Below the pieces are notes generated by a model. The model was given only the letters and a program-made list of their open reading frames with translations, made no database searches and was not told the DNA's origin. From contig NZ_GL870929.1 in NCBI RefSeq assembly GCF_000190695.1, forward strand, positions 578,611 through 642,610: a stretch of DNA of 64,000 bases, read 5' to 3'. Below are positions 1 through 8,779 of the stretch, piece by piece (within the stretch, counting starts at the first letter, position 1; each line of letters begins with the position of its first letter). This DNA is from Kingella denitrificans ATCC 33394 (GTDB lineage Bacteria; Pseudomonadota; Gammaproteobacteria; Burkholderiales; Neisseriaceae). The translations under genes and the position numbers were made by a program.

Positions 1-1
1 A

Positions 2-54
2 CATGGCGTTGCGCCGCCATACCCACGCAAGATGGCTGCCCGCCCCACGTTTCG
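2..54. repeat. dispersed short hairpin repeat, copy 1
   Basis: This segment has the form ATGGCG(n)CGCCATACCC, followed by AGATGGCTGCC and a CACGTTTCG end. The outer arms form a 6-bp stem. Related copies lie at 25521-25576 (inverted) and 52848-52890. I recognise no named family. Confidence 0.5.
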
Positions 55-68
55 TTTTTCGCACATCA

Positions 69-114
69 AAAAGCAGCCTGCACTCCGCATGTTTCCAGAG
101 TGCAGGCTGCTTTT
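69..114. terminator. paired-DUS hairpin terminator after purM
   Basis: AAAAGCAGCCTGCACTC and its perfect reverse complement form a 17-bp stem with a 12-nt loop. The arms end in A/T runs, so the hairpin can terminate on either strand. It contains two copies of the local DUS and lies 18 bp past the purM stop. This is the usual neisserial arrangement, in which paired DUS double as terminators. Confidence 0.85.
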
Positions 115-132
115 CACAAACCAAATCGACTA

Positions 133-1170
133 TTACGCGACTTGCGTTTGGTGTTCGTCACCCACGCGCTCGCGGATTTTGCCCAAGCGGTACACGGTTT
201 CGCCCTGCTCGGCAAACAGCTTCTCCGCCTGCTCCGCCACTTCGGGCGACACAATCACCACCATGCCGATGCCGCAGTTGAACGTGCGGTACATTTCCGC
301 CGTCGCCACGTTGCCGCCCTGTTGCAGCCATTGGAACAGCTTGGGCATCTGCCATGCGGACGCATCGATTTGGGCAACGCAGTTTTCCGGCAGCACACGC
401 GGCACGTTTTCGGTGATACCGCCGCCGGTAATGTGCGCCATACCTTTGATTTCAAAATGTTTCAACGCTTCCAAAACGGGTTTCACATACAGGCGCGTGG
501 GCGCGATAATCGCTTCGCGCAGGGTTTTACCGCCGTCAAAAGGCGCGTCCAAATCGGGATTGTCGCGCGCCAGGATTTTACGCACCAGCGAATAGCCGTT
601 GGAATGCGCGCCGTTGGAAGCCAGTCCCAGTACGATGTCGCCCGCCCGAATATTGCGGCCGTTAATCACGCGGTCTTTTTCCACCACGCCCACGGCAAAG
701 CCCGCCAAATCGTATTCGCCGTCGGGATACATACCGGGCATTTCCGCCGTTTCGCCGCCAATCAGGGCGCAGCCGGATTCTTCGCAACCGGCCGCAATGC
801 CTTTGACCACATCGGTGGCACGCGCCACATCCAGTTTGCCGCACGCAAAATAATCCAAGAAAAACAAAGGCTCTGCGCCCTGCACCAAAATATCGTTCAC
901 GCTCATGGCCACCAAATCGATGCCGACCGTGTCGTGCTTGTCCCATTCGAAGGCGAGCTTGAGTTTGGTGCCCACGCCGTCCGTGCCGCTCACAAGGACG
1001 GGGTTTTGATATTTTTTGTTGATTTCCACCAGCGCGCCGAAGCCGCCCAAGCCGCCCAACACTTCGGGGCGCATGGTGCGTTTGGCAAAGGGTTTGATGT
1101 TTTCGACCAGTTGGTCGCCCGCGTCGATATCGACGCCTGCGTCGCGGTAGCTTAAGGATTCTTGGGTCAT
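133..1170 (-). CDS. purM: phosphoribosylformylglycinamidine cyclo-ligase (AIR synthetase)
   Basis: PurM catalyses the ATP-dependent ring closure of FGAM to AIR, the fifth step of purine synthesis, in the cytoplasm. The 345-residue product has the family length and opens with SYRDAGVDIDAG. GTDGVGTK (about residues 62-69) and VNDILVQGAEPLFFLDY (91-107) form the ATP/substrate site, and GLASNGAHSNGYS (about 182-194) is the second signature. I chose the ATG at 1170 because family members begin directly before SLSY; an upstream in-frame ATG at 1206 would add 12 unrelated residues. The gene stands alone between two paired-DUS elements. Confidence 0.96.
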   Translation of the reverse strand: MTQESLSYRDAGVDIDAGDQLVENIKPFAKRTMRPEVLGGLGGFGALVEINKKYQNPVLVSGTDGVGTKLKLAFEWDKHDTVGIDLVAMSVNDILVQGAEPLFFLDYFACGKLDVARATDVVKGIAAGCEESGCALIGGETAEMPGMYPDGEYDLAGFAVGVVEKDRVINGRNIRAGDIVLGLASNGAHSNGYSLVRKILARDNPDLDAPFDGGKTLREAIIAPTRLYVKPVLEALKHFEIKGMAHITGGGITENVPRVLPENCVAQIDASAWQMPKLFQWLQQGGNVATAEMYRTFNCGIGMVVIVSPEVAEQAEKLFAEQGETVYRLGKIRERVGDEHQTQVA

Positions 1171-1207
1171 GGAAGGCTTTCTGTGTTGTTGAAACGGGTA
1201 GAACAAA

Positions 1208-1253
1208 GTGCAGGCTGCTTTTTTGCCGCGCAGACAGAAAAAGCAGCCTGCAC
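1208..1253. repeat. paired DUS in reversed orientation
   Basis: GTGCAGGCTGCTTTTT is followed by its complement with a 14-nt spacer. The T-rich sides face the loop instead of the outside, so this hairpin lacks the trailing U-run of a normal terminator. It sits between recD and purM, both read leftwards. Confidence 0.7.
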
Positions 1254-1325
1254 CCGGGTATTTCGTGCCAGGCGCATTTTATCCTAATTTTGCCCCCAAC
1301 GGCGGTGTTTGTTTGCCGCCCCCGC

Positions 1326-3044
1326 TCAATCGAACAGTGCAGGCTGCTTTTCGCGCAAAAACACGTCCAGCGCGGTGTGCCGCCGTTCGGCTTGGCGGCA
1401 GGCGGCGTGAAAGCCCTCCATGCTGCCCCAATACGCGAATTTTTCTTTGGCACGGGTGATGGCGGTGTACAGCAGGGCGCGGCTCACGGCGGCTTGCTCC
1501 GGCGCGGCATACCACACTTCGCCGTATTCCGAGCCTTGGCTTTTGTGGACGGTCAATGCGAACGCGGTTTCGTGTTCGGGCAGGCGGCTCAACGGCACGC
1601 TGCGGTAGGATTCCCCATGGGCGAAGCAGGCCGTCAGCCCCGTTTCGGCCTGTGCAGGCTGCATGATGATGCCCACGTCGCCGTTATACAGATGCTGCGC
1701 GGGCGCATTGCGCGTAATCAGGATGATTTGGCCGGCGAACCATGCGGCGTTCGGGGCGATGTGCCGCTGAATTTGCAGGCGCTGCGTGTAATGGCGGTTG
1801 ATACGTTCGGCATCGTGACGCAGCGCGGTCAGCACCACGCATTTCTGCTGTTCGGCAAAAGCAGCCTGCACATGGCCGCCGTCCACCGCCTGCCAATAAG
1901 CCTGGTGCCGCTGCCACAGCATTCGGGCGATTTGGTCGGCATCGTTTTCGTGCTGTTGCAGCGCATCAGGGAAGGCCGCCAGCACATCGCCCACCTGCGC
2001 CCCGCCATCCAGCACGGCACGCGCCAGTTGCCCGATGGCGCTGTTTTCGCCGAAGCGGTGACTGCGCGTCAAACGGGCGTGCTGCTGCGACAGGGTTTGC
2101 CAGTCGCGGCGGTGCGGCAGATACGTTTGCAGCGCGTTGTGCACCGATTCGGACAGCGGCGGCGTTTGGGTTAAGGCTTCCAGCACCGCACCCGCGCCGA
2201 CGGACGGCAGCTGTTCCGTGTCGCCCAGCAGGATGACGCGGCAGCCGTCCGCTACGGCTTTGAGCAGTTGCAGACACAAATGGTTGTCCAGCATGGAAGC
2301 TTCGTCAATCAGCAGGATATCCACCGGCAGCGGATGCCGTTCGTTATAGGCAGGCTGCATCAGCGGCGGTTTCAGCCCCAACAGGCGGTGCACCGTCTGC
2401 CCTTCGATGCGCTGCAAATGTGCGGCCACATGGTCCGGCAGCCCTTTCAGCCGCCCCACGGCATTTTGCAGCGCCTGCGACAAACGCGCGCCCGCCTTCC
2501 CCGTGGGCGCCACCAAGGCAATGCGCGGCAGGCTGCCGTCCGAACACAGCAGCGCCAGCAGTTTGGCAACGGTGGTGGTTTTGCCCGTGCCCGGCCCGCC
2601 GCTTATCAGCATGAATGGTTGCAGCAGTGCCAAAGTGCAGGCTGCCTGCTGGTCAAAGCTGCCCTCATCGGCAAACCATTGCTGCAATTTGTCCGACACG
2701 GCGGCCGGCTCGGGCACGGTGCAGGCTGCCTGCATAATGCGGCGGATGTGCCATGCCAATTCCTGCTCCTGCCGAAAATATTTCGCCAGAAACAACTGCC
2801 TGCCGCGCAACACCAGTGGCGTATCGCCGTCCCTGCCGACCAAATCGGGCATGGCGTTTAAGGCGGCCGCTTCCCCGTCGTCCACATAAACCAGCGTGTC
2901 GCCCTGCGCCAATGCGTCAAACAGGTGCAGTACGAACGGTTCCGCAGCCGCCGCATTCTCGGGCGACAAACGGTGCAGCAGGCGCACGGCGGCTTGGGCG
3001 GCTGCGGCAAACGGCGTATCGTCCGTCAGGATATCGGCCTTCAT
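1326..3044 (-). CDS. recD: exodeoxyribonuclease V alpha subunit (RecD helicase)
   Basis: RecD is the 5'-3' helicase subunit of the RecBCD enzyme that processes double-strand ends for recombination. The 572-residue product has Walker A GGPGTGKTTT (about 149-158), an IDEASML Walker B, GDTEQLPSVGAG (motif III-like) and a C-terminal LTVHKSQGSEY motif typical of the RecD/TraA superfamily 1 helicases. The ATG at 3044 overlaps the TGA of the upstream spermidine-synthase-like gene as ATGA, which decides the start and suggests translational coupling. Two internal DUS are read as peptides, including HVQAAF. RecBC partners are not in the window. Confidence 0.94.
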   Translation of the reverse strand: MKADILTDDTPFAAAAQAAVRLLHRLSPENAAAAEPFVLHLFDALAQGDTLVYVDDGEAAALNAMPDLVGRDGDTPLVLRGRQLFLAKYFRQEQELAWHIRRIMQAACTVPEPAAVSDKLQQWFADEGSFDQQAACTLALLQPFMLISGGPGTGKTTTVAKLLALLCSDGSLPRIALVAPTGKAGARLSQALQNAVGRLKGLPDHVAAHLQRIEGQTVHRLLGLKPPLMQPAYNERHPLPVDILLIDEASMLDNHLCLQLLKAVADGCRVILLGDTEQLPSVGAGAVLEALTQTPPLSESVHNALQTYLPHRRDWQTLSQQHARLTRSHRFGENSAIGQLARAVLDGGAQVGDVLAAFPDALQQHENDADQIARMLWQRHQAYWQAVDGGHVQAAFAEQQKCVVLTALRHDAERINRHYTQRLQIQRHIAPNAAWFAGQIILITRNAPAQHLYNGDVGIIMQPAQAETGLTACFAHGESYRSVPLSRLPEHETAFALTVHKSQGSEYGEVWYAAPEQAAVSRALLYTAITRAKEKFAYWGSMEGFHAACRQAERRHTALDVFLREKQPALFD

Positions 3045-3844
3045 GCGCCCTGCCCCTTGCGCCAAAGAAATTGTTTCTGGTTATGCAGATTGCGACCTTT
3101 CGCGTCCATCAGCATGCGGAAAAAGTCCAATCCGTAGCGTTTGCCCAATTTGTCGGCACGCTTTTTCAGTTTTTCGATGTTCAATTCGGGTTCGCTGCAA
3201 AAGGCCAGCACCGCCACATTGCCGTGGGTGGTGGCCGGCACTTCCAAAACGCGGTTGTCGAAAATCGTGCGCAGCCGTTGCAGGAACAGCGGATAGCGTT
3301 TGTCGCCGCTCCACCAGTTGGCGGCAAAAATGCCTTTTTCGCTCAATGCCATGTGGCAGTCGTGGAAAAACGGCTCGGCCACCAGTTCGTCGATAATCTG
3401 CACGCCGTCAAAGCCGTCCACCAGCACCACGTCGGTATTGCCGCGCAGAATCTGAATATATTCCGCGCCGTCCGCTTCGATAATCTGGAACGCGTCGCCC
3501 TCGAAATCCAGGTAGAACGAGGCGCGGGCAATCTGAATCACCTGTGGGTTGATTTCCACGGCGGTTTGGCGGCAGTCGGGCAGATAATGGTGCAGCCAGC
3601 GGGCGAACGAGCCGCCGCCCAAGCCGATTTGCGTGATGTGCTGCGGCAGTTCGTCCGCAAACAGCAGCCACGACATCATGGCGCGGCTGTACGACAGTAC
3701 CAATTCCACCGGATTGTCCACGTTCATGGAGCTTTGAATGGTGGGCGTGCCCAAATGCAGCGAGCGGATGTTGCCTAGCTCGGAAATATTGGCTTCGGGC
3801 AAGGTGTTGCGGAAAAAGCGGTTGCGGCGGAAGGGGTGGGTCAT
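3041..3844 (-). CDS. spermidine synthase-like (SpeE-type) methyltransferase-fold protein
   Basis: The 267-residue product has the Rossmann fold of aminopropyltransferases: glycine-rich QIGLGGGSFARWLHHYLP after about residue 75, an acidic AVEINPQVIQIA strand end, and DVVLVDGFDG where SpeE has its catalytic Asp region. True spermidine synthases join decarboxylated SAM to putrescine, but many bacterial paralogs of this size have no proven substrate, so I give no symbol. The start at 3844 overlaps the lpxH stop as ATGA, and the stop overlaps recD in the same way, so the three genes form one tightly coupled unit. Confidence 0.8.
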   Translation of the reverse strand: MTHPFRRNRFFRNTLPEANISELGNIRSLHLGTPTIQSSMNVDNPVELVLSYSRAMMSWLLFADELPQHITQIGLGGGSFARWLHHYLPDCRQTAVEINPQVIQIARASFYLDFEGDAFQIIEADGAEYIQILRGNTDVVLVDGFDGVQIIDELVAEPFFHDCHMALSEKGIFAANWWSGDKRYPLFLQRLRTIFDNRVLEVPATTHGNVAVLAFCSEPELNIEKLKKRADKLGKRYGLDFFRMLMDAKGRNLHNQKQFLWRKGQGA

Positions 3845-4599
3845 GATTCGGTTTCTGAAGTTGGGTTGGCGGATTCGGGGAGTGCGTGGAAGCAAAAGCC
3901 GTCGGCATCGAGCGACAGATAGCCGCCTTCGCCGTGTTTCCAGTCGGGCAGCACATAGCGCGTCACGGCGCGGTGGCCGCATTGGTGTTGATGGGTATTT
4001 GGCCGGTGCGTGTGCCCGTGCACGATGGCATCGAATGGGGCGTGGTTTACAAAAGCAGCCTGCACGCCGGCTTCGGTAACATCGGCAATGGCATATACGT
4101 CGGCGCTTTTTTGGCGTTGGCGGCTGGCGTTGCGCATTTTCTCGGCAATACGGCGGCGCAGGGCGAACGGCAGGCTCAAAAGCAGCCTGCACACCCATGG
4201 GCGGCGGATGACGGTGCGGTATTTTTGGTAATCCGTGTCGTCGGTGCACATTTCATCGCCGTGCGTGAGCAGAATCCGCCTACCGTGCCGTTCAATGACG
4301 CAGGGTTCGGGCAGAATCTGTATTCCGGCGCGGGCGGCATAGGCATTGCCCAGCAGGAAGTCGCGGTTGCCGGCCATGAAATACACGGGGGCGCGGCGGG
4401 CAAAGGCGGCCAATGCTTCGGCCACTTGCGCGGCGGTGCGGCTTGGGTCGTCGTCGCCCGTCCATGCTTCAAACAGGTCACCCAGAATATACAATTCGGC
4501 GGCGGTTTCCGCGTGCTCGTGCAGGAAGCGGCACAGCAGGCGGGTCAGCTCCGGTTCGTGGTCGGAAAGGTGCAAATCGGCAATGAATAGGGTCTGCAT
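3841..4599 (-). CDS. lpxH: UDP-2,3-diacylglucosamine diphosphatase
   Basis: LpxH hydrolyses UDP-2,3-diacylglucosamine to lipid X in lipid A synthesis at the inner face of the inner membrane. The 252-residue product has the full metallophosphoesterase set: ADLHLSD (7-13), GDLFEAWTGDDD (40-51), GNRD (77-80), THGDE (112-116) and HGHTH near 195, all metal ligands. Two DUS fall inside the gene and are read as VQAAF and VCRLLLS, so the uptake signal is accommodated in the protein. It is the first gene of the lpxH / SpeE-like / recD unit. Confidence 0.95.
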   Translation of the reverse strand: MQTLFIADLHLSDHEPELTRLLCRFLHEHAETAAELYILGDLFEAWTGDDDPSRTAAQVAEALAAFARRAPVYFMAGNRDFLLGNAYAARAGIQILPEPCVIERHGRRILLTHGDEMCTDDTDYQKYRTVIRRPWVCRLLLSLPFALRRRIAEKMRNASRQRQKSADVYAIADVTEAGVQAAFVNHAPFDAIVHGHTHRPNTHQHQCGHRAVTRYVLPDWKHGEGGYLSLDADGFCFHALPESANPTSETES

Positions 4600-4612
4600 A
4601 GCGTTGGGAAAA

Positions 4613-4652
4613 GTGCAGGCTGCTTTTGAATCCGTCCGAAAGCAGCCTGCAC
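4613..4652. repeat. reversed paired DUS, followed by a further DUS
   Basis: GTGCAGGCTGCTTTT and its complement face each other across an 11-nt spacer in the reversed (T-inside) orientation. Another DUS follows at 4691-4706, with a GGCAGCCTGCAC half site at 4722-4733 inside the next gene's 3' end. The cluster separates lpxH from the ArsC-like gene. Confidence 0.65.
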
Positions 4653-4715
4653 TTTCGGATGGGGCGGTTTATTGAATCAATATGGCCGATATGCAGGCTG
4701 CTTTTTGCGCGGGTG

Positions 4716-5072
4716 CTATCCGGCAGCCTGCACGTATTGGGCGTATTGCGCTTCGTCAAAGCCTGCCAATACACCGTTGCCGTCCGTCAGAATGGGGCGT
4801 TTGATAAGGCTGGGGTATGCGCACATCAGCGCGATGGCGCCGGATTCGTCGGCCGCCTGCGCCTGCTCTTCGGGCGTGAGTTTGCGCCATGTCGTGCCGC
4901 GCTTGTTCAACAAAATTTCCAGTGGGACGTGTTGCAGGCAGGCAGCCAGCCATTCCGCCGTGAGCGCTTCTTTTTTGAAATCGTGAAACACATAGTCTAT
5001 CTGCCGCGCTTCCAGCCATGCGCGTGCTTTTTTCACTGTCGAGCAGTTGGTGATGCCGTAAAGATGCCGCAT
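4716..5072 (-). CDS. ArsC/Spx-family reductase (YffB-like)
   Basis: This is a 118-residue thioredoxin-fold protein that opens with LYGITNCSTVKKARAWLE, the ArsC/YffB N-terminus with one redox Cys at about residue 10 and no CXXC partner. The middle contains the LLNKRGTTWRKL segment and the end KRPILTDG, both typical of YffB-like glutathione-dependent reductases. The exact substrate of this family is not settled. I chose the ATG at 5072 to fit family length; the in-frame upstream extension looks non-coding. The last residues, YVQAAG, come from a DUS. Confidence 0.85.
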   Translation of the reverse strand: MRHLYGITNCSTVKKARAWLEARQIDYVFHDFKKEALTAEWLAACLQHVPLEILLNKRGTTWRKLTPEEQAQAADESGAIALMCAYPSLIKRPILTDGNGVLAGFDEAQYAQYVQAAG

Positions 5073-5218
5073 AAATTTGTCCTGACACAAAAAAATATCG
5101 GCTATTGTACGAAATTCATTATTTTTTGTCTTGTCGTTCTGCGAATTTGCCGTTATCCTTCCCATGTTCGGCAATCATTTGCCGCCTTTTTCCATCCGCA
5201 ACCCACAGGAAACGCAAC

Positions 5219-5869
5219 ATGAAAAAATTATGGCTCGGCGGTTTGGCCGTCTGCTTGCTTAGCGCTTGTTCTCCTTCACAAATTTCCAAATCCGATGTGC
5301 AAAAGGCATTGGACGCGTCCAAAACCCTGAACCAAATCTGCGTGCCTTTCCAACTGACCATCGACACGCGCCTGAAAGAAAATGACGAAATCACGCAAGA
5401 ATTGCTGGGCGCACGCGAAGTCCGCTTCCTGAAACGCCGCCCCGACGGCAAACACGCCAACCATGCCGCCGCAGAGCAAATGGAAGCCTTGGTGGATGCC
5501 GGCATTTACAGCAGCGCGGAAAGCAAGCGCATCGGCGAAGGCGAAGAAACCATCCGCTATTATTCCTACCAGCTCACGCCCAAAGGCGAAAATTATTTCG
5601 TTCCGTCTCCGCACGGCGCGCTGTTGTGCGTCGGCCAACAAAAAGTGACCGACATCCGCTATTACACCGAGCCCACCCCCGCCAACGGCATCACCGTGAG
5701 CCAAGTGGCGTATCAGGCCGACATCCAAATGCCTTCTTGGGCGAAAACGCTGCTGCGCGACACCCCGATGTACGAAGATTTGAAACAGCCGCTGAACGAA
5801 AAAATCACACTGGTGAAAACCAATGGCGGCTGGCGCGACATCCGCCAAATCCGCCGCGATTTATATTGA
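5219..5869 (+). CDS. putative lipoprotein, function unknown
   Basis: The 216-residue product begins with a charged MKK, a hydrophobic stretch and the lipobox LLSAC, so Cys17 should be lipidated and the protein anchored to a membrane facing the periplasm. The mature part is charged and contains no domain I recognise; it has a GEETIRYYSYQLTPKGENYFV segment and ends in RRDLY. An ACAGGAAACG ribosome site precedes the ATG. I give no function. It stands alone, divergent from the ArsC-like gene. Confidence 0.82.
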   Translation: MKKLWLGGLAVCLLSACSPSQISKSDVQKALDASKTLNQICVPFQLTIDTRLKENDEITQELLGAREVRFLKRRPDGKHANHAAAEQMEALVDAGIYSSAESKRIGEGEETIRYYSYQLTPKGENYFVPSPHGALLCVGQQKVTDIRYYTEPTPANGITVSQVAYQADIQMPSWAKTLLRDTPMYEDLKQPLNEKITLVKTNGGWRDIRQIRRDLY

Positions 5870-5920
5870 TACGGCACAACATCCGAACCACACGCCTGTT
5901 TACGAACGGGCGTTTTGCGT

Positions 5921-6007
5921 GAAAAGCAGCCTGCACGCCGCAACGCAACACTGGCTCGGACATTCATGGCCGCCCTGCCTGCCCCACACGGGTGCAGGCT
6001 GCTTTTT
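5921..6007. repeat. widely spaced DUS pair
   Basis: AAAAGCAGCCTGCAC at 5921-5935 is complemented by GTGCAGGCTGCTTTTT at 5992-6007. The 56-nt spacer is much longer than in other pairs here. It may still terminate the lipoprotein transcript. Confidence 0.55.
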
Positions 6008-6044
6008 GCCAACCCAGCCGCACACAACATAGAAAGGACACACC

Positions 6045-6491
6045 ATGCCAGCAGAACGCACCGCATTACACGCTCCCATGCGCATCATGGGCATTCACGC
6101 CACCACCACATTGGACAAAGCCCACGAAACCCTCAACCGCCTGTGGACGGACTGGCAGAACCACAAAGCCTCGCGCCTGCCCTCGTTCACGCTCACCGTC
6201 TATTGCGTGTACCAATACAACGACGCAGAGCCCGACCAAGTCAGCATCACACTCGGCCGCCTGGTCGCACTCGACCTGCCCACGCCCGATTTCGCCCACG
6301 AAACCCAGCTGCCCGCACAAGACTACCTGCGTTACGACGTGCCCGATTTAGAGCCGCAAAGCCTGTTCAACACCTGGAAACGCATCGAGCAAACCGAAAA
6401 CCTGCCGCGCCTGTTCACCACCGATTTCGAAGCACACCCCATCAACGGCGCACCGCGCATTTATATCGGCGTGGCGGCAGAAAAAGAGTAA
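6045..6491 (+). CDS. GyrI-like / effector-binding domain protein
   Basis: This 148-residue cytoplasmic protein resembles stand-alone GyrI-like (AraC effector-binding, SOUL-like) domains: MRIMGIHATTTLD, a SITLGRLVALDLP strand, LFNTWKRIEQTENLPR and a C-terminal DFEAHPINGAPRIYIGV that matches the usual D.E.Y end of the fold. Such domains bind small molecules, but the ligand here is unknown. An AGAAAGGAC ribosome site precedes the ATG. The next gene follows after 4 nt, so the two are probably co-transcribed. Confidence 0.7.
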   Translation: MPAERTALHAPMRIMGIHATTTLDKAHETLNRLWTDWQNHKASRLPSFTLTVYCVYQYNDAEPDQVSITLGRLVALDLPTPDFAHETQLPAQDYLRYDVPDLEPQSLFNTWKRIEQTENLPRLFTTDFEAHPINGAPRIYIGVAAEKE

Positions 6492-6495
6492 TTTC

Positions 6496-7362
6496 ATGAA
6501 ATTCAAAAATATCAAGCCGATTGTGCAAAAAGCCTTGTCCGTGCTCAACCGCTTGGACGCACTGCTGCCCCCCGAAGAGCGCGAACCCGATTGGGCGGCC
6601 AGCATCGCCTTCCGTTGGCAAAAAGCGGGCAACCGTGGCATTTTGCACAGCCTGCCACACCCGCACACCTTCCCGCTGAACCGCCTAGCCGCCATCGACA
6701 CCCAAATGCGGCAACTGGTGCGCAACACCGAGCAGTTTCTGGCAGGCCGCGCTGCCAACAATGTTTTGCTGACCGGCGCGCGCGGCACCGGCAAATCGTC
6801 GCTGGTCAAAGCGCTGCTGCACGAATACGCCGAACAAGGCCTGCGCCTGATTGAAGTGGACAAACACGATTTGGCCACCCTGCCCGTGCTCTTGGTGCTG
6901 CTGGAACCGCGCCCCGAAAAATTCATCGTGTTTTGCGACGATTTGTCGTTTGAAGAAGGCGAAGACGGCTACAAAGCCCTGAAAACCGCGTTGGATGGCA
7001 GCCTGTCGCGCCGCGCCGACAATGTTTTGGTTTATGCCACCTCCAACCGCCGCCACCTGATGCCCGAATACATGCACGAAAACGTGCAAACCGGCGGCGA
7101 AATCCACCAAAAAGAAGCGGTGGAAGAAAAAGTTTCGCTGTCCGACCGCTTCGGGCTGTGGCTCAGCTTTTATCCGTTTTCGCAAGACGAATATTTGGCC
7201 GCCGCCCGCTTGTGGCTGCTCGATTTCGGCACGAAATGGGACGACACCGCGCGGAAAGCCGCCCTCAACTGGGCGCAATCGCGCGGCAGCCGTTCGGGAC
7301 GCACGGCTTACCAGTTTGCCTGCGACTGGGCGGGACGCTTGCCCGAAGAGCGCACCGTGTAA
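6496..7362 (+). CDS. AAA-type ATPase of the DUF815 family
   Basis: The 288-residue product has Walker A GARGTGKSS after about residue 94, Walker B IVFCDDLSFE and a sensor-like YATSNRRHLMPE, the arrangement of the DUF815 family of predicted P-loop ATPases. The segment SDRFGLWLSFYPFSQDEYL is also characteristic. The biological role of DUF815 proteins is not established. It lies 4 nt after the GyrI-like gene and 26 nt before mntP, on the same strand. Confidence 0.88.
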   Translation: MKFKNIKPIVQKALSVLNRLDALLPPEEREPDWAASIAFRWQKAGNRGILHSLPHPHTFPLNRLAAIDTQMRQLVRNTEQFLAGRAANNVLLTGARGTGKSSLVKALLHEYAEQGLRLIEVDKHDLATLPVLLVLLEPRPEKFIVFCDDLSFEEGEDGYKALKTALDGSLSRRADNVLVYATSNRRHLMPEYMHENVQTGGEIHQKEAVEEKVSLSDRFGLWLSFYPFSQDEYLAAARLWLLDFGTKWDDTARKAALNWAQSRGSRSGRTAYQFACDWAGRLPEERTV

Positions 7363-7388
7363 AAAATATAAAATAAAAACAAACAACA

Positions 7389-7970
7389 ATGAACTTATTA
7401 ACCACTATCCTGCTGGCCTTGGGCATGTCGGTCGATGCCTTTGCCGCCGCATTGGCGCGCGGTGCAGGCAGCCTGCACTATACTTGGCGGCAAACCGTTA
7501 AAACCGCGCTGATTTTCGGCATTGTCGAAACCATAACGCCGCTCATCGGCTGGCTGGCCGGCAGCATGGCGCAGAAATTTATTGCCGAATACGACCACTG
7601 GCTGGCGTTCGGCCTGCTGCTGGCGCTGGGGCTGAAAATGATTTGGGGCGCGCTGCATGACGACGACGAAGCCGCCGCTGCCGACGGAAACCCCACCGAC
7701 GCTACCCTGCTACTGACCGTCGTCACCGCCATCGCCACCAGCATCGATTCCATGGTGGTGGGCGTGGGCTTGGCCTTTTTGGACGCCAATATCTGGCTCA
7801 CCGCCCTGGCCATCGGCACCAGCACCACCATCATGGCAGCCATCGGCCTGCGACTCGGCCGCCTGCTCGGTCAGAAAATCGGCAGCCGTGCAGAAATGGC
7901 GGGCGGCGTAGTGCTTATCGGCATCGGCACGTTTATCTTATTGGAGCATTTGGGTTATTTGAACGTCTGA
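7389..7970 (+). CDS. mntP: manganese efflux pump
   Basis: MntP exports Mn2+ across the inner membrane. The 193-residue product is two homologous halves of three membrane helices each: GMSVDAFAAALARG near the N-terminus carries the conserved Asp16, and TSIDSMVVGVGLAFLD is the matching element of the second half. A DDDEAAAADG loop separates the halves. An exact 17-bp palindrome made of two overlapping DUS cores (7462-7478) is read as GAGSLH. Only 26 nt separate it from the DUF815 gene, so there is no room for the Mn riboswitch often found before mntP. Confidence 0.93.
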   Translation: MNLLTTILLALGMSVDAFAAALARGAGSLHYTWRQTVKTALIFGIVETITPLIGWLAGSMAQKFIAEYDHWLAFGLLLALGLKMIWGALHDDDEAAAADGNPTDATLLLTVVTAIATSIDSMVVGVGLAFLDANIWLTALAIGTSTTIMAAIGLRLGRLLGQKIGSRAEMAGGVVLIGIGTFILLEHLGYLNV

Positions 7971-8050
7971 ACCCCGTTTTAGCTTCGCAGAAACTGCGTT
8001 TTCCGTGTGCAGGCTGCTTTTTCCCATCATTTTGCTTATCGAGAACCACC

Positions 8051-8779
8051 ATGAACCCCCTCATCACCGACTACCCGCTCTCCACCGCACGCACACCCGT
8101 TATTGTCGCGCTGGATTTTGCCAACGAACACGACACGCTTGCCTTTGTGCGCCGCCTGTCGCCCGAATTGTGCCAACTCAAAATCGGCAAAGAACTCTTC
8201 ACCGCCACCGGCCGCAGCCTGGTGGAAAAGCTGATTCAGCAAGGCTTCAAACTGTTTCTAGATTTGAAATACCACGACATCCCCAACACCGTTGCCCAAG
8301 CCTGCAAAGTGGCGGCCGACATGGGCGTGTGGCTGGTCGATATGCACGCTTCGGGCGGGCGGCGCATGATGGAAGCGGCGGCCGACGCGGTGGCCAATTA
8401 CCGCCAGCGTCCGCAGCTCATCGGCGTTACCGTGCTCACCAGCATGGAACAGGGCGACCTGCGCGAGCTCGGTTTCACGCAAACACCCGAAGAATTGGTG
8501 CTGGCATGGGCGGCATTGGCGAAGGATTCGGGTTTGGACGGCGTGGTCTGCTCCGCGCATGAAGCCCAAGCCCTGCGCCAATCACTGGGCAACGAATTCC
8601 TGCTGGTCACGCCCGGCATCCGCCTCGACGTGGCCGGCAACAACGACGACCAGCGCCGCATTATGACGCCGCAACAGGCGCTTGCCGCCGGTTCGAGCTA
8701 TCTGGTGATGGGGCGGCCGATTACACAGGCGGCAGACCCGGTGGCCGTGTTGCAGCAAATCAATCACGGCGTTTTATAG
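8051..8779 (+). CDS. pyrF: orotidine 5'-phosphate decarboxylase
   Basis: PyrF converts OMP to UMP, the last step of de novo pyrimidine synthesis. The 242-residue product has PVIVALDF at the first strand, LKIGKELF, and the catalytic DLKYHDIPNT motif (K plus two D) near residue 73, with TPGIRLD and LVMGRPIT at the phosphate end. The final codon TTA and the stop TAG (8777-8779) fall inside the terminal repeat of the Correia element that starts at 8775, so insertion of the element seems to have set the present C-terminus. Confidence 0.95.
   Translation: MNPLITDYPLSTARTPVIVALDFANEHDTLAFVRRLSPELCQLKIGKELFTATGRSLVEKLIQQGFKLFLDLKYHDIPNTVAQACKVAADMGVWLVDMHASGGRRMMEAAADAVANYRQRPQLIGVTVLTSMEQGDLRELGFTQTPEELVLAWAALAKDSGLDGVVCSAHEAQALRQSLGNEFLLVTPGIRLDVAGNNDDQRRIMTPQQALAAGSSYLVMGRPITQAADPVAVLQQINHGVL

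Noticed and set aside
100..1155. 351-codon open frame opposite purM
   Set aside because: Antisense shadow rich in His, Gln and Phe; purM has full family motifs on the other strand.
7362..7389. A manganese (yybP-ykoY) riboswitch before mntP
   Set aside because: Only 26 nt separate mntP from the DUF815 gene, too little for the riboswitch.
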